A stretch of 64,000 bases of DNA from Gammaproteobacteria bacterium (GCA_021325575.1 JAJPGW010000010.1:186001-250000), one strand, 5' to 3'. Shown: positions 43,307 through 52,865, counted from the first letter of the stretch. Numbers and translations: made by a program. Notes: a model not told the origin generated them from the sequence alone.

Positions 43307-44593
43307 GTGCATACAAAACATCATACGCCGCACTTAACGACCGCATTAGTTGGGCCCATGCAGTTATTGGAACGGCAATTGTTAAGTCGGCAAAATGAAA
43401 TTGAAAATTGGTTTCATGAGGAATGGAAAAAAAATCCCGCACCCGTTTATGGTTCGGTGGATTTGCGTAATTCCGGTTTTAAATTAGCGCCAGTTGATAT
43501 GAATTTATTTCCAGCCGGATTTAATAACCTGAATTCAGAATTTTTTTCATTGGCAACGGATGCGGCGCAAGTTTCGATTTTGCAATCGGTTCCAACAGCA
43601 AAAAAAATTCTGTTATTACCTGAAAGCCATACGCGAAATATTTTTTATTGGGAAAATATTCGTGCCTTGCTGAAAATTTTAGAAGGTGCAGGATTTGAAG
43701 TCCGCGTTGGTACTTTATTACCTGATTATGAAAAACCAGGTGACATTACCTTAAAAAACGGCGAAAAAATTCAGATCGAAACGTTGAAACGTAACGGCAA
43801 TGTGATTCAACTCGATCATTTTATGCCGGATGTGATCTTGTTAAATAATGATTTATCTGACGGGATTCCTGAAATTTTGCAAAACGTCCAACAAAAAATT
43901 ATTCCACCTGCTGAATTAGGTTGGAGCCAGCGATTAAAGTCGGGACATTTTAAATATTATGCGGATGTGACCGCACAATTTGCCAAACTCATTGATATTG
44001 ATCCGTGGGTGATTGCGCCGATGTTTCGCCATTGCGGCGAAATTGATTTTATGAAACGCGAAGGTGAAGATTGTTTGAAGTTTCAGGTTGAGCAATTGCT
44101 GAATGAAATTCAGCGAAAATATACTGAATATAATATTACTTGCAATCCTTTCGTCGTGATCAAGGCGGATGCTGGTACTTATGGCATGGCTGTGATGACG
44201 GTTAGGAATGTAGATGAATTGCAATCCTTGAATCGCAAACAGCGCACCGCGATGTCAACCTTGAAGGGCGGACGTCCTGTGCAACAAGTTATTATTCAAG
44301 AAGGGGTTTATACGTTTGAAACCCTTGGCGAAGATAATGCGGTTGCTGAACCTGTAGTTTATTTGTGGGGGCAGCGTGTAGTCGGTGGTTTTTATCGCGT
44401 ACATAAAGAACGCGGTGTCGATGAAAATTTAAATTCCCCCGGCATGCATTTTGAACCGCTCGCGTTTGCGAAAACTTGCCACAAACCGGCCGAAGATTTT
44501 TCGCCCGAAGAATGCCAGAATCGTTTCTATGCGTATGGTGTTGTTGCGCGATTAAGTATGTTGGCTGCAGCAAAGGAAATGGCGCAACATTAA
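43307..44593 (+). CDS. gshA: Glutamate-cysteine ligase (proteobacterial, short GshA type)
   Basis: A 428-residue enzyme of the T. ferrooxidans-type GshA family, unrelated in length to the E. coli form. It joins glutamate and cysteine with ATP in the first step of glutathione synthesis. Recognisable stretches are NPFVVIKADAGTYGMAVMTV (ATP-grasp-like) and VIIQEGVYTFETL. The start is GTG 43307, with AAAGGA ~12 bases upstream; a Met 13 codons in is a less likely alternative. It is followed after 14 bases by gshB, so the two pathway genes are together. Confidence 0.87.
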   Translation: MHTKHHTPHLTTALVGPMQLLERQLLSRQNEIENWFHEEWKKNPAPVYGSVDLRNSGFKLAPVDMNLFPAGFNNLNSEFFSLATDAAQVSILQSVPTAKKILLLPESHTRNIFYWENIRALLKILEGAGFEVRVGTLLPDYEKPGDITLKNGEKIQIETLKRNGNVIQLDHFMPDVILLNNDLSDGIPEILQNVQQKIIPPAELGWSQRLKSGHFKYYADVTAQFAKLIDIDPWVIAPMFRHCGEIDFMKREGEDCLKFQVEQLLNEIQRKYTEYNITCNPFVVIKADAGTYGMAVMTVRNVDELQSLNRKQRTAMSTLKGGRPVQQVIIQEGVYTFETLGEDNAVAEPVVYLWGQRVVGGFYRVHKERGVDENLNSPGMHFEPLAFAKTCHKPAEDFSPEECQNRFYAYGVVARLSMLAAAKEMAQH

Positions 44594-44607
44594 ATAGATG
44601 GAGTTTT

Positions 44608-45555
44608 ATGAAAATTCAACTCGGCGTGTTAATGGATCCCATCGAAAATATCCATTACAAAAAGGACAGTACCCTCGCCATGTTGTGGGAAGCAGAAAAA
44701 CGCGGCTTTGCGATTTTCTATTTCGGGCAAAAAGATATTTTCATGCGGGATGCGAAAGTCTACGCGAAAGGTCATTCTTTAAAAGTATTCCACGATCCCA
44801 AAAAATGGTTCGAGTTCGGTCCTGAAAAAACGCTTGATTTGGCTGAGCTGGATATTTTACTCATGCGCAAAGACCCGCCATTTAATATTCAATATGTTTT
44901 TACTACGCATCTTTTAGATCATGTTGAAAAAGCGGGTGTCTTAGTTGTGAATAAACCGCAAAGTTTACGCGATGCCAATGAAAAATTATTTACAAGTTGG
45001 TTTCCAGAATGCACGCCGCCCACTTTAATTTCGCGTTCCATCGATTTGTTACAGGATTTTTTTCAGGAACATAAAAATATAGTTTGCAAGCCGCTCGATG
45101 CAATGGGTGGTTTTTCAATTTTTCATCTGCAATATCCCGATAAAAATGCTGCTGTGATTTTTGAAACACTCACCGAAAGTCAAAAAAAACTAACCATGGT
45201 CCAGCGTTTTATTCCAGAGATCACAAAAGGGGATAAACGCATTCTCATGATTAATGGTGAGCCGGTACCATTCGCACTTGCTCGCATACCTGCTGAAAAT
45301 GATTGGCGCGGCAATCTTGCTGCGGGTGCCAAAGGTGTCGCACAACCACTATCAGATCGAGATCGCTTTATTGCAGAAACAGTCGGGCCTGTTTTGCGTG
45401 CCAAAGGCATTTTCTTCGCAGGCCTCGATGTAATTGGTGATTTTTTGACGGAAATCAATGTAACAAGTCCAACTTGTATACGAGAATTGGATGAGCAATG
45501 CAAATTGAATATCTCAGCACAACTCTTTGATTGTTTAGAAAAACAATTGTCTTAA
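44608..45555 (+). CDS. gshB: Glutathione synthetase
   Basis: A 315-residue ATP-grasp enzyme that adds glycine to gamma-glutamylcysteine. The N-terminus KIQLGVLMDPIENIHYKKDST, the LLMRKDPPFN segment, VNKPQSLRDANEKL and the C-terminal GLDVIGDFLTEINVTSPTC are family hallmarks. I start at ATG 44608, preceded by GGAG; an open frame 132 bases upstream lies within gshA and is not homologous. Its 3' end overlaps a PmrA-like box for the next gene. Confidence 0.95.
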   Translation: MKIQLGVLMDPIENIHYKKDSTLAMLWEAEKRGFAIFYFGQKDIFMRDAKVYAKGHSLKVFHDPKKWFEFGPEKTLDLAELDILLMRKDPPFNIQYVFTTHLLDHVEKAGVLVVNKPQSLRDANEKLFTSWFPECTPPTLISRSIDLLQDFFQEHKNIVCKPLDAMGGFSIFHLQYPDKNAAVIFETLTESQKKLTMVQRFIPEITKGDKRILMINGEPVPFALARIPAENDWRGNLAAGAKGVAQPLSDRDRFIAETVGPVLRAKGIFFAGLDVIGDFLTEINVTSPTCIRELDEQCKLNISAQLFDCLEKQLS

Positions 45556-45567
45556 GTTTTCCTTAAT
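45551..45567 (+). promoter_or_regulatory. PmrA-type direct repeat
   Basis: CTTAAG-TTTTC-CTTAAT is an exact YTTAAK-N5-YTTAAK, matching 15 of 18 of the Legionella/Coxiella cTTAATatT-N2-cTTAATatT form. A -10-like TATAAC at 45595-45600 lies 27 bases further, and the orphan coiled-coil gene starts at 45618. The first half overlaps the gshB stop codon. Confidence 0.55.
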
Positions 45568-45617
45568 CTTTGTTCTTTACACTGAATAAAAGCATATAAC
45601 GTGTAAGGAGTGCCGAT

Positions 45618-47630
45618 ATGTGGAGTACGACGAGCGGGGCCCATTTAGCAAATGCAAGTGCTAAACATAAACAGGGTAAAAACCTAGAGCAGTCTGTTGC
45701 TCCTAAACAAGAACAAAAACAACAAGAACCACAATCCTTGCCTGCACGCACAATCTCTACACGTACCATTTCACATGCACGCTCAGCGCCTATTGCAATT
45801 CCTAAAGCGATTGAAAGACCGGTAGCCGATTTAAAGAAAAAACAAACTCGTTTGGATGAGGCACTCGCCAGGTTTGCTGCGACAATAGATAAAAAGCCCG
45901 ACCATTTTTCCAATGCTCTATTAAAAAAGCGTGCCAAACAATTGGCTTATGAAAAAGGTCACCTTGAACAGGATGAAAAAGCGGACCCAAATTTTTGGGA
46001 AAGCTTTAGTTTTTTACTGGCAAAAGGGTTAGGAGATCTTGGCGCAAGAAGAATGGAAATAGAAGCTAAATATGTCGAAGAACAAGACAAAATTCAAAAA
46101 ATTAAAAGATTAAAAAGTGATATTTTTCAAGCTATCTTTAACGCAGCGGAAACCTATGTTTTATTATTAAATAATACTAAACAACAAACCATGTCAGCAG
46201 TCGGCAATGATGCTAAGACAGTTAATAGTATTTTGGCAGGTATTTTTCAAGATAATGCATGGCAAACAATAGGGAATTCTTTTAAACCGTTTGTGGAAAT
46301 TGCTTATGACAATGTCAATCACGAATTTAAGTTGTCTAGTGGATCATTAAAAAATCCCAATTTAGATGAATTATTGAATGCATTAAATAAAGTATATATT
46401 GCAGTCAAGGACAATAAAGTTGTTTCAAATCCATTTTATAAACCAAAAGCCAAAAAAATAGAAAATTTATTGATGCATGTTCCTGGCTTGGTTTTAAATC
46501 CAACCTTTACTCATTTCAAGCTTGACTCTGATATGGTTAAATTAGCAGCGGAAGTTGCTGCACTTCCAGAGCCCCAAGAAAGTCCAAAACAAAAAACAAA
46601 AACCCTTTCAAAGTCACCCGAAGAGCAAGAGGAAGATTTAAGCTGTGATGTTTTGGATGAACGTGCCAAGGAATTTGAGCAAATATTCCAGGATGCAGAA
46701 GAATTATTAGAAAAAGAATATAAAGCAGCATTGAAAAATGTTGAGGATTTTATCCAGAAAACCAAAGATCGCGCAGAATTACTTGATGCTAAGATCCAGG
46801 AAGAAAAACAAAAAGATGAGGAAGCCACGAAAGCTCAACAAAAAAAACCGTTACTTCTAGTAGAAAAACGCGATGAATTACAAGCACGTTATGATGCATT
46901 AACTAGCTGGGAAAATATTGCTGATCATCGTGCACCAACGAATAATGCCCAGTATGATCCTATGCCAGATAAATTTAATGCTATTAAAGAGCAATTCGAA
47001 AAAGAGTTAGAAAGCACTCAGAAAGAGCAATTTCAAGACGCTTATCGTGAAGCAGATAAGGTACATCAACCCGCAGTGCAAAGATATGAGTCATATAAAA
47101 GAGATTTAAAACAAAAGCTAGAGAGCGCGAAGCAGGATGTCAAAGATTTGGAAGAGCGTACCAAATTAGCGCTCAAAGTTTTTAAAGAATTAGTGAGCGA
47201 AGAGAATTTAAAAAATTTCTGGAGAAGTGAAACCATTACGGGTTGGTTTTTTGGTACGCGAGGGGGTGAACCTATTGAGATTGGCAAAAAACCGAAAACA
47301 GAAACCATTCGCGTTCAAAAAGGAATGTCCTGGCTTTATAACGAAGTGAAAGATGTCAAAGTGGATGAATTAGAATTGCAAATAGCGCAACAATTATTTG
47401 ATAAAATTGTGACTCATCTGTATGCTCATTCTTTAACAAAGAATGACAGACGACAAGAATCAGCCAAAACGGTTTATGGAGCTTGTGGCCCACTTGTTGG
47501 CGATGATTTAACAGACGAAGCCCTTGAAACTTTCCAAGGAAAAGTGCGATCATTAAGCGGTCGTGACGGAAAACCCTTTCAGTTGCTCAAAGATGAACAA
47601 AATCCAACGCAGGCTCCGATGGCTCCTTGA
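45618..47630 (+). CDS. Large Lys/Glu-rich coiled-coil orphan protein, candidate effector
   Basis: A 670-residue protein with no signal peptide, no membrane segment and no recognised domain. The first ~70 residues are Gln/Pro/Ala-rich and probably disordered. Long charged helices follow, with heptad-like character at ~155-175, ~345-420 (EFEQIFQDAEELLEKEYK, ENLEK-type) and ~455-540 (ESTQKEQFQDAYREADKV, KLESAKQDVKDLEERTKL). GTAAGGAG precedes the start. The PmrA-like box and the effector-like profile suggest a type IV substrate. That is inference; a structural role is also possible. Confidence 0.6.
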   Translation: MWSTTSGAHLANASAKHKQGKNLEQSVAPKQEQKQQEPQSLPARTISTRTISHARSAPIAIPKAIERPVADLKKKQTRLDEALARFAATIDKKPDHFSNALLKKRAKQLAYEKGHLEQDEKADPNFWESFSFLLAKGLGDLGARRMEIEAKYVEEQDKIQKIKRLKSDIFQAIFNAAETYVLLLNNTKQQTMSAVGNDAKTVNSILAGIFQDNAWQTIGNSFKPFVEIAYDNVNHEFKLSSGSLKNPNLDELLNALNKVYIAVKDNKVVSNPFYKPKAKKIENLLMHVPGLVLNPTFTHFKLDSDMVKLAAEVAALPEPQESPKQKTKTLSKSPEEQEEDLSCDVLDERAKEFEQIFQDAEELLEKEYKAALKNVEDFIQKTKDRAELLDAKIQEEKQKDEEATKAQQKKPLLLVEKRDELQARYDALTSWENIADHRAPTNNAQYDPMPDKFNAIKEQFEKELESTQKEQFQDAYREADKVHQPAVQRYESYKRDLKQKLESAKQDVKDLEERTKLALKVFKELVSEENLKNFWRSETITGWFFGTRGGEPIEIGKKPKTETIRVQKGMSWLYNEVKDVKVDELELQIAQQLFDKIVTHLYAHSLTKNDRRQESAKTVYGACGPLVGDDLTDEALETFQGKVRSLSGRDGKPFQLLKDEQNPTQAPMAP

Positions 47631-47645
47631 AATTAATTTTCTAGA

Positions 47646-47672
47646 TTTACGCACGAATTTTTCGTGCGTAAA
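47646..47672. other. 12-bp perfect hairpin after the coiled-coil gene
   Basis: TTTACGCACGAA-TTT-TTCGTGCGTAAA, 15 bases after the stop. A stable stem that could stop transcription or protect a 3' end, but no T-run follows on either strand. Confidence 0.5.
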
Positions 47673-47739
47673 GTGTCTATAGAGTTTTCTTACGCTAGAA
47701 TTATCTTTCGCTCCTAGTATCACCCTTATCCCCCCCAGT

Positions 47740-47894
47740 GTCATCCTGAGCGAAGGATCTCTCATCGCTGCTGCCCGTCATTGCGAGGCCTGTTTTTTAG
47801 GCCGAAGCAATCTTTCAAAGATTGCTTCGTCGCCAAAAGCGCTCCTCGCAATGACGGGCAGGAGCAAAGAGAAGAGCCTTCGCTCAAGACGACA
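47740..47894. repeat. Composite palindrome enclosing repeat copy 7
   Basis: TGTCATCCTGAGCGAAGGATC (47740-47760) and its inverted, 18/21-matching partner (47874-47894) flank cloverleaf repeat copy 7. The outer sequence belongs to a different repeat type (TCCTGAGCGAAGGATC). Confidence 0.6.
47776..47856. repeat. Cloverleaf-type palindromic repeat, copy 7
   Basis: Conserved outer and central stems. Left arm GGCCT / AGGCC pairs with itself across a T-run; right arm TCGCCAAAAGCGCTC. Lies between the coiled-coil gene and dprA. Confidence 0.9.
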
Positions 47895-47935
47895 TTGAGT
47901 ACATTCATCAACCATTGTTAACATTCGGAATTTAT

Positions 47936-49021
47936 ATGACAAACAACCTGCTTGACTGGCTCGCCGCCATTCGTTTAGAAAACATCGGCCCGCAGCGCAT
48001 TCGCCGCTGGCTCGAACATTTTCACACACTTAAAAATTTATTCTCTGCGACTGAACATGAATTGCAGTGCATCGGTTTAACAGCCGCCGAAATTTTTTCA
48101 ATTAAAAATCCCGATTGGCAACAAGCTGAAAAAGATTTTAACTGGACAAAAAAAAATAATTGCAAGCTAATGACCTATCAAGATGAAAGTTACCCGCGAT
48201 TATTAAAAGAAACCACTGGCGCACCCTTAGTTTTATTTGTTCAAGGCGACACTGCATTAATCTCTCAAGCGCAATTAGCAATCGTTGGTTCTCGAAATCC
48301 AACCGCAACAGGCGCTGAAACCGCCGAACAATTTGCTTACTACCTCGCCGAAGCCGGATTAATTATCACAAGTGGACTCGCAAGTGGCATCGATGCCGCA
48401 AGTCATCGCGGCGCATTAAACGCAAAAGGTAAAACCATCGCAGTCTGCGGCTCAGGCCTGCAACACATTTATCCTCGCTCACACAAAAAACTGTCTGAAG
48501 AAATTATCCATAATGGTGCTCTTGTTTCTGAATTCCCGCCGAATGCAAGTGCCAAATCCCACTATTTTCCTATGCGCAATCGGGTCATCAGTGGATTGAG
48601 CCTGGGCGTCCTAGTCATCGAAGCCGCGTTAAAAAGCGGCTCCCTCATTACCGCCCGTTTTGCCGCAGAACAAAACCGCGAAGTCTTCGCGGTACCCGGT
48701 TCCATTCACAATCCATTGGCCCGCGGCTGTCATCAATTAATCCGCCAAGGTGCGAAATTAGTTGAAACCGCAGGCGATATTGTGGAAGAATTAGGCACAT
48801 TAAAAGAGGTCATCAGGCCCAGAAGCCCCCGTTTTTCTAAACCGTTAGAGCAGTCAGATCAGGCTCTTCTCGAGAAAATTGGTTATGAAATCACCTCGTT
48901 AGATGCTATTATCATGCGGTGCGGGTTGACGGCAACAGAACTTTCCTCCATGCTATTATCATTAGAATTAAGGGGTTACGTGAAAGTGGTACCGGGTGGC
49001 TATCTTCGCAATCCAGACTAA
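47936..49021 (+). CDS. dprA: DNA-processing protein DprA
   Basis: A 361-residue DprA/Smf protein, which loads RecA on incoming single-stranded DNA during transformation. The Rossmann-like core is clear: AIVGSRNPTATGAE, ITSGLASGIDAASHRGAL, FPMRNRVISGLSLGVLVIEA, and GSLITARFAAEQNREVFAVPGS. It has the C-terminal winged-helix domain. I begin at ATG 47936; an upstream in-frame TTG at 47915 is less likely. It heads dprA-smg-topA, a known conserved order, with gaps of 12 bases. Indicates possible natural competence. Confidence 0.94.
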   Translation: MTNNLLDWLAAIRLENIGPQRIRRWLEHFHTLKNLFSATEHELQCIGLTAAEIFSIKNPDWQQAEKDFNWTKKNNCKLMTYQDESYPRLLKETTGAPLVLFVQGDTALISQAQLAIVGSRNPTATGAETAEQFAYYLAEAGLIITSGLASGIDAASHRGALNAKGKTIAVCGSGLQHIYPRSHKKLSEEIIHNGALVSEFPPNASAKSHYFPMRNRVISGLSLGVLVIEAALKSGSLITARFAAEQNREVFAVPGSIHNPLARGCHQLIRQGAKLVETAGDIVEELGTLKEVIRPRSPRFSKPLEQSDQALLEKIGYEITSLDAIIMRCGLTATELSSMLLSLELRGYVKVVPGGYLRNPD

Positions 49022-49033
49022 ACTTAAAGGTAG

Positions 49034-49501
49034 ATGATGTTTGAGATATTAATGTTCCTCTTTGAAAACTACATGGATGGCGGCGTAAAACTCCGAAGCG
49101 ATAATGAAACGGTCGTCCTGGAACTCGAAAAAATTGGTTTTGACCGATTTGAAATAGACCGGGCGCTGGATTGGTTGGATGGATTAAACCAGGTTCAATT
49201 GTCGGTCCAGTCAGGTCAGCCCAACATGCTTTCTATCCGACATTTTTTACCGGAAGAAACAGAACGCTTAGGTATTGAGGGGCAGGGTTTGTTGCTTCAT
49301 CTCGAACAAATAAAAATTCTGGATCCGGTCACGCGTGAAATTGTAATTGATCGGTTGATGGCGCTGGATCCGCGCGAAGTCGATTTAGGTCGTATTCGCT
49401 GGGTCGTGTTAATGGCCTTGTTCAATCAGCCGGATAAAAAATCCGCCTTGTCATTGTTACAAGATATGATTTTAGCCGATGCCTTCGATGTTCTGCATTA
49501 A
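49034..49501 (+). CDS. smg: Smg family protein (DUF494)
   Basis: A 155-residue protein of the Smg/DUF494 family, whose function is not established. The N-terminus MFEILMFLFENYMDGG and the C-terminal RWVVLMALFNQPDKKSAL are typical. It nearly always lies between dprA and topA, as here. Preceded by AAAGG; a second Met follows the first. Cytoplasmic. Confidence 0.92.
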   Translation: MMFEILMFLFENYMDGGVKLRSDNETVVLELEKIGFDRFEIDRALDWLDGLNQVQLSVQSGQPNMLSIRHFLPEETERLGIEGQGLLLHLEQIKILDPVTREIVIDRLMALDPREVDLGRIRWVVLMALFNQPDKKSALSLLQDMILADAFDVLH

Positions 49502-49513
49502 CGTGAGAAAACT

Positions 49514-51802
49514 ATGTCGAAACATTTAGTGATTGTAGAATCACCCGCAAAAGCCAAAACAATAAAAAAATATTTAGGGCCTGAATTTGAAGTGATGGCT
49601 TCATACGGTCACGTCCGCGATTTATTGCCGAAAGAAGGCGCGGTGGATCCTGCTCACGATTTTGCGATGAAATATGAACTCATCGAAAAAAATCAAAAAC
49701 ATGTCACGGCGATTGTCTCAGCCATGAAAAAAGCGGATGCGCTTTATCTTGCAACCGATCCAGATCGCGAAGGCGAAGCCATTTCCTGGCATATTTATGA
49801 AATTTTAAAACAGAAAAAAGCCGTCAAAGATAAACCGGTGCATCGAGTGGTATTCCATGAAATTACTAAAACGGCTGTGAAAGCGGCGGTAGATCATCCC
49901 CGTGAAATTTCGATGGATTTAGTGAATGCCCAACAAGCCCGTCGTGCGCTTGATTTTTTGGTCGGATTTAATTTGTCCCCGTTATTATGGCGTAAAATCC
50001 GTCGAGGTTTATCAGCGGGCCGAGTACAAAGTCCTGCTTTGCGCATGATTGTAGAACGCGAAGAAGAAATCGAAAAATTTGTTTCACAAGAATATTGGGA
50101 CATCGAAGCCGCAGCCGCTGCGCAAAATCAGAATTTTTCTGCTCGTCTCACGATTCTTGATAATAATAAAGTCGAACAATTTACTATCACCAATGCGGAA
50201 CAAGCTGAAAATGCCAAACAAAAATTATTAAAAGCGGCCAACGGCAAATTAATTGTCACCAAAGTTGAAAAAAAACAACGAAAAAGAAATCCGGCCGCAC
50301 CTTTTATCACCTCGACATTGCAACAGGAAGCCGCGCGCAAATTAGGTTTTACCGCACAACGCACCATGCGCATCGCACAGCAATTATATGAAGGGATTGA
50401 TATCGGCAATGGCGCCGTCGGTTTGATTTCTTATATGCGTACGGACTCTGTGAATTTGGCGCAAGAGGCGATCACTGAAATACGACAATTTATTACGGAT
50501 CGCTATGGCAAGAAAAATTTACCCGATGAACCGCGTGTTTATAAAACCAAAGCAAAAAATGCTCAAGAAGCCCACGAAGCCATTCGTCCGACTTCCGTTT
50601 TGCGCTCACCGGACACGGTTAAAGATTATCTTTTGCCAGAACAATATCGTTTATATGACTTAATTTGGAAGCGTACGGTTGCCTCGCAAATGATTCAAGC
50701 GACTTATGATACGGTTGCTGTCGATTTGCAATGCGGCAAAGATAATTATTTTCGTGCCAATGGTTCGGTTGTGACGGATCCTGGATTTATGTTGGTTTAT
50801 CAAGAAGATTTTGATGATAAAAAACCAGAATCTGATGAAGAACGTATTTTGCCACCTCTAGCAGAAGGCGAAGAAGTCACACTTAACGACATTCTTTGTA
50901 ATCAACATTTTACCGAACCCCCTCCGCGCTATTCTGAAGCGACGTTGATTAAATCCCTTGAAGAACACGGTATTGGACGTCCTTCCACATATGCTGCAAT
51001 TATTTATACTTTGCAATATCGAGAATACGTGATTTTAGATAACAAGCGTTTTAAGCCAACCGATGTGGGCCGCATTGTTAATAAATTTTTAGCACAATAT
51101 TTTACGAAATATGTCGATTACGATTTCACTGCGAAATTAGAAGATGAATTGGATGAAATTTCCCGCGGTGAAAAAGAATGGGTGCCGTTGCTCGGCGATT
51201 TTTGGAAACCGTTTAAACATCAGGTGGATGATATTTTGGAAACTGTACAACGCAAAGATGTAACACAAGAAGCCCTCGACGAAAAATGCCCGCAATGCGA
51301 AAAACCGCTTTCGATTCGATTGGGACGACACAGTCGTTTTATTGGCTGCACGGGTTATCCGGAATGTTCTTACACGCGCAGTTTAGATGAAGATAAAGAT
51401 TCTGCGGTCGGTCCTGAAGTCGTTGAAGGCCGTACTTGCCCACAATGCGGTGGTTCATTGCATTTGAAAGTGGGACGTTATGGCAAATTTATTGGTTGCG
51501 GCAATTATCCGAATTGTAAATTCATTGAATCCCTGCAAAAACCGCAAGACATGGGTGTGGAATGTCCCGATTGTCATCAAGGCAATATGCTGAAGCGTAA
51601 ATCGCGCATGGGTAAAATTTTCTATTCCTGCGCGCGCTATCCCGATTGCAAATATGCGGTTTGGAATGAACCGGTTAATCAAGCATGCCCAACGTGTGCG
51701 TTTCCGATGATGACGATTAAAACCACTAAAAAACGTGGGACCGAATTAGTTTGTCCTAAGCAAGGTTGTGGTTTTAGTAAGCCGATGATTAATGACGAGT
51801 GA
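49514..51802 (+). CDS. topA: DNA topoisomerase I
   Basis: A 762-residue type IA topoisomerase that relaxes negative supercoils. The TOPRIM domain (LVIVESPAKAKTIKKYLG, ATDPDREGEAISWH) is N-terminal; the catalytic Tyr lies in ISYMRTDS near residue 310; EHGIGRPSTYA and KPTDVGRIV follow. Three to four C-terminal zinc-ribbon units with CxxC pairs (CPQCEKPL, CPQCGGSL, CPDCHQGN, CPTCAFPM) bind single-stranded DNA. Shorter than the E. coli enzyme (865), lacking its extended tail. Last gene of dprA-smg-topA. Confidence 0.96.
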   Translation: MSKHLVIVESPAKAKTIKKYLGPEFEVMASYGHVRDLLPKEGAVDPAHDFAMKYELIEKNQKHVTAIVSAMKKADALYLATDPDREGEAISWHIYEILKQKKAVKDKPVHRVVFHEITKTAVKAAVDHPREISMDLVNAQQARRALDFLVGFNLSPLLWRKIRRGLSAGRVQSPALRMIVEREEEIEKFVSQEYWDIEAAAAAQNQNFSARLTILDNNKVEQFTITNAEQAENAKQKLLKAANGKLIVTKVEKKQRKRNPAAPFITSTLQQEAARKLGFTAQRTMRIAQQLYEGIDIGNGAVGLISYMRTDSVNLAQEAITEIRQFITDRYGKKNLPDEPRVYKTKAKNAQEAHEAIRPTSVLRSPDTVKDYLLPEQYRLYDLIWKRTVASQMIQATYDTVAVDLQCGKDNYFRANGSVVTDPGFMLVYQEDFDDKKPESDEERILPPLAEGEEVTLNDILCNQHFTEPPPRYSEATLIKSLEEHGIGRPSTYAAIIYTLQYREYVILDNKRFKPTDVGRIVNKFLAQYFTKYVDYDFTAKLEDELDEISRGEKEWVPLLGDFWKPFKHQVDDILETVQRKDVTQEALDEKCPQCEKPLSIRLGRHSRFIGCTGYPECSYTRSLDEDKDSAVGPEVVEGRTCPQCGGSLHLKVGRYGKFIGCGNYPNCKFIESLQKPQDMGVECPDCHQGNMLKRKSRMGKIFYSCARYPDCKYAVWNEPVNQACPTCAFPMMTIKTTKKRGTELVCPKQGCGFSKPMINDE

Positions 51803-51817
51803 AAAGTAAGCTTCGTT

Positions 51818-51901
51818 CGTCATTGCGAGACCGTGCTTTTTACGGACGAAGCAATCTTTCAAAAGATTGCTTCGTCGCAAAAAACGCTCCTCGCAATGAC
51901 G
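51818..51901. repeat. Cloverleaf-type palindromic repeat, copy 8
   Basis: Conserved outer and central stems. Left arm CCGT-GCTTTTT-ACGG pairs with itself; right arm TCGCAAAAAACGCTC. Lies between convergent topA and lipoprotein genes. Confidence 0.9.
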
Positions 51902-51908
51902 AGGAAAT

Positions 51909-52865
51909 TCATCCCGCCTGATGACACGCAACACATCCATATCCCGAATTAAACAAAATCGTATGCTCTGGCGTCGAAATGGTTTCTTTACGAAATTCAG
52001 AAACATTCTGTCTTGCATCTTGAATCCGCTTTTCTAACAGTTCTCGATAAGGCCAAGCCGAATAATTTTTCGCAAGCTTCGCATTTCGATAAATTTTTAT
52101 GCCTGTTTTCCAATCTCCATTTTTCACCAACATATCACCCATATTTAAGAAAAACCCTTCAAAATTATAGGGCGCAATCCAAGAATTCCAGCACGCTCGA
52201 TCCCACCCTTGTCGAGTTTCTAATTTCATATAAGGCTTAAAGCTAGGATGTGCGCGATCGACTTCGTCATGCGCACATAAATCCATGGTTTTCCATTGCC
52301 ATTTCAATCCTTCTTGAAAATGTTTGGAATTGGCAGGCAGTACGCTCATCGCATAACCCCCCGTAAAATAATTAAATTGTGGCCAGCTACGTATCGCTCT
52401 TTTTACCGTAAAGTAACCATGCACTTCCTGTCTTTCATCGTGAAAGATTTTTCCTTCCGCTAATTGACTGTCGCCCAAAAACCCTAAGAATCGCGGATCG
52501 CTTGGATCGAGCAGCACGGCATCTTTAAAATATTTTTTCGATAAAATAATTTCATTTACAATGGTTGGCGGAATAGGTTTTTCGCGCGCCCGCTCGGTGA
52601 TTTTCCAGATGTGTAAAAATCCAAGATGTGCCGCGATCTTAGGATCATTCGGATTTTCAAGATAAGCCGCCGTCAATAAGCGGTCCGCTTCTGAAATAGT
52701 TTGATAGTTGCCGCTGTGTAGCGTCGACCAGAATTGATTCTCAGCGGTCGCGGCCAGTGCAGTGCAAGAGGGGATAGGTTCTTTTTTGGGGGTGGCTAAA
52801 ACGGCGATGCGCTCGCAGGCACATAATGAAATGACCAAAATCGCTAAAATTAACCCTCTGAACAT
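51909..52865 (-). CDS. TPR-like lipoprotein ending in a CXXCH motif
   Basis: A 318-residue lipoprotein. The signal peptide ends in VISLCAC (lipobox, acylated Cys ~ residue 17). The mature part is helical with TPR-like spacing (AAYLENPNDPKIAAHLGFLHIW, YFKDAVLLDPSDPRFLGFLGD), and aromatic-rich in the middle. The last residues are YGCVACHQAG: a c-type heme attachment motif four residues before the C-terminus. No other cytochrome features (Met ligand region) are present, so heme binding is uncertain. GGGAGGT precedes the start. The periplasmic side of a membrane is the likely site. Family not recognised. Confidence 0.7.
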   Translation of the reverse strand: MFRGLILAILVISLCACERIAVLATPKKEPIPSCTALAATAENQFWSTLHSGNYQTISEADRLLTAAYLENPNDPKIAAHLGFLHIWKITERAREKPIPPTIVNEIILSKKYFKDAVLLDPSDPRFLGFLGDSQLAEGKIFHDERQEVHGYFTVKRAIRSWPQFNYFTGGYAMSVLPANSKHFQEGLKWQWKTMDLCAHDEVDRAHPSFKPYMKLETRQGWDRACWNSWIAPYNFEGFFLNMGDMLVKNGDWKTGIKIYRNAKLAKNYSAWPYRELLEKRIQDARQNVSEFRKETISTPEHTILFNSGYGCVACHQAG

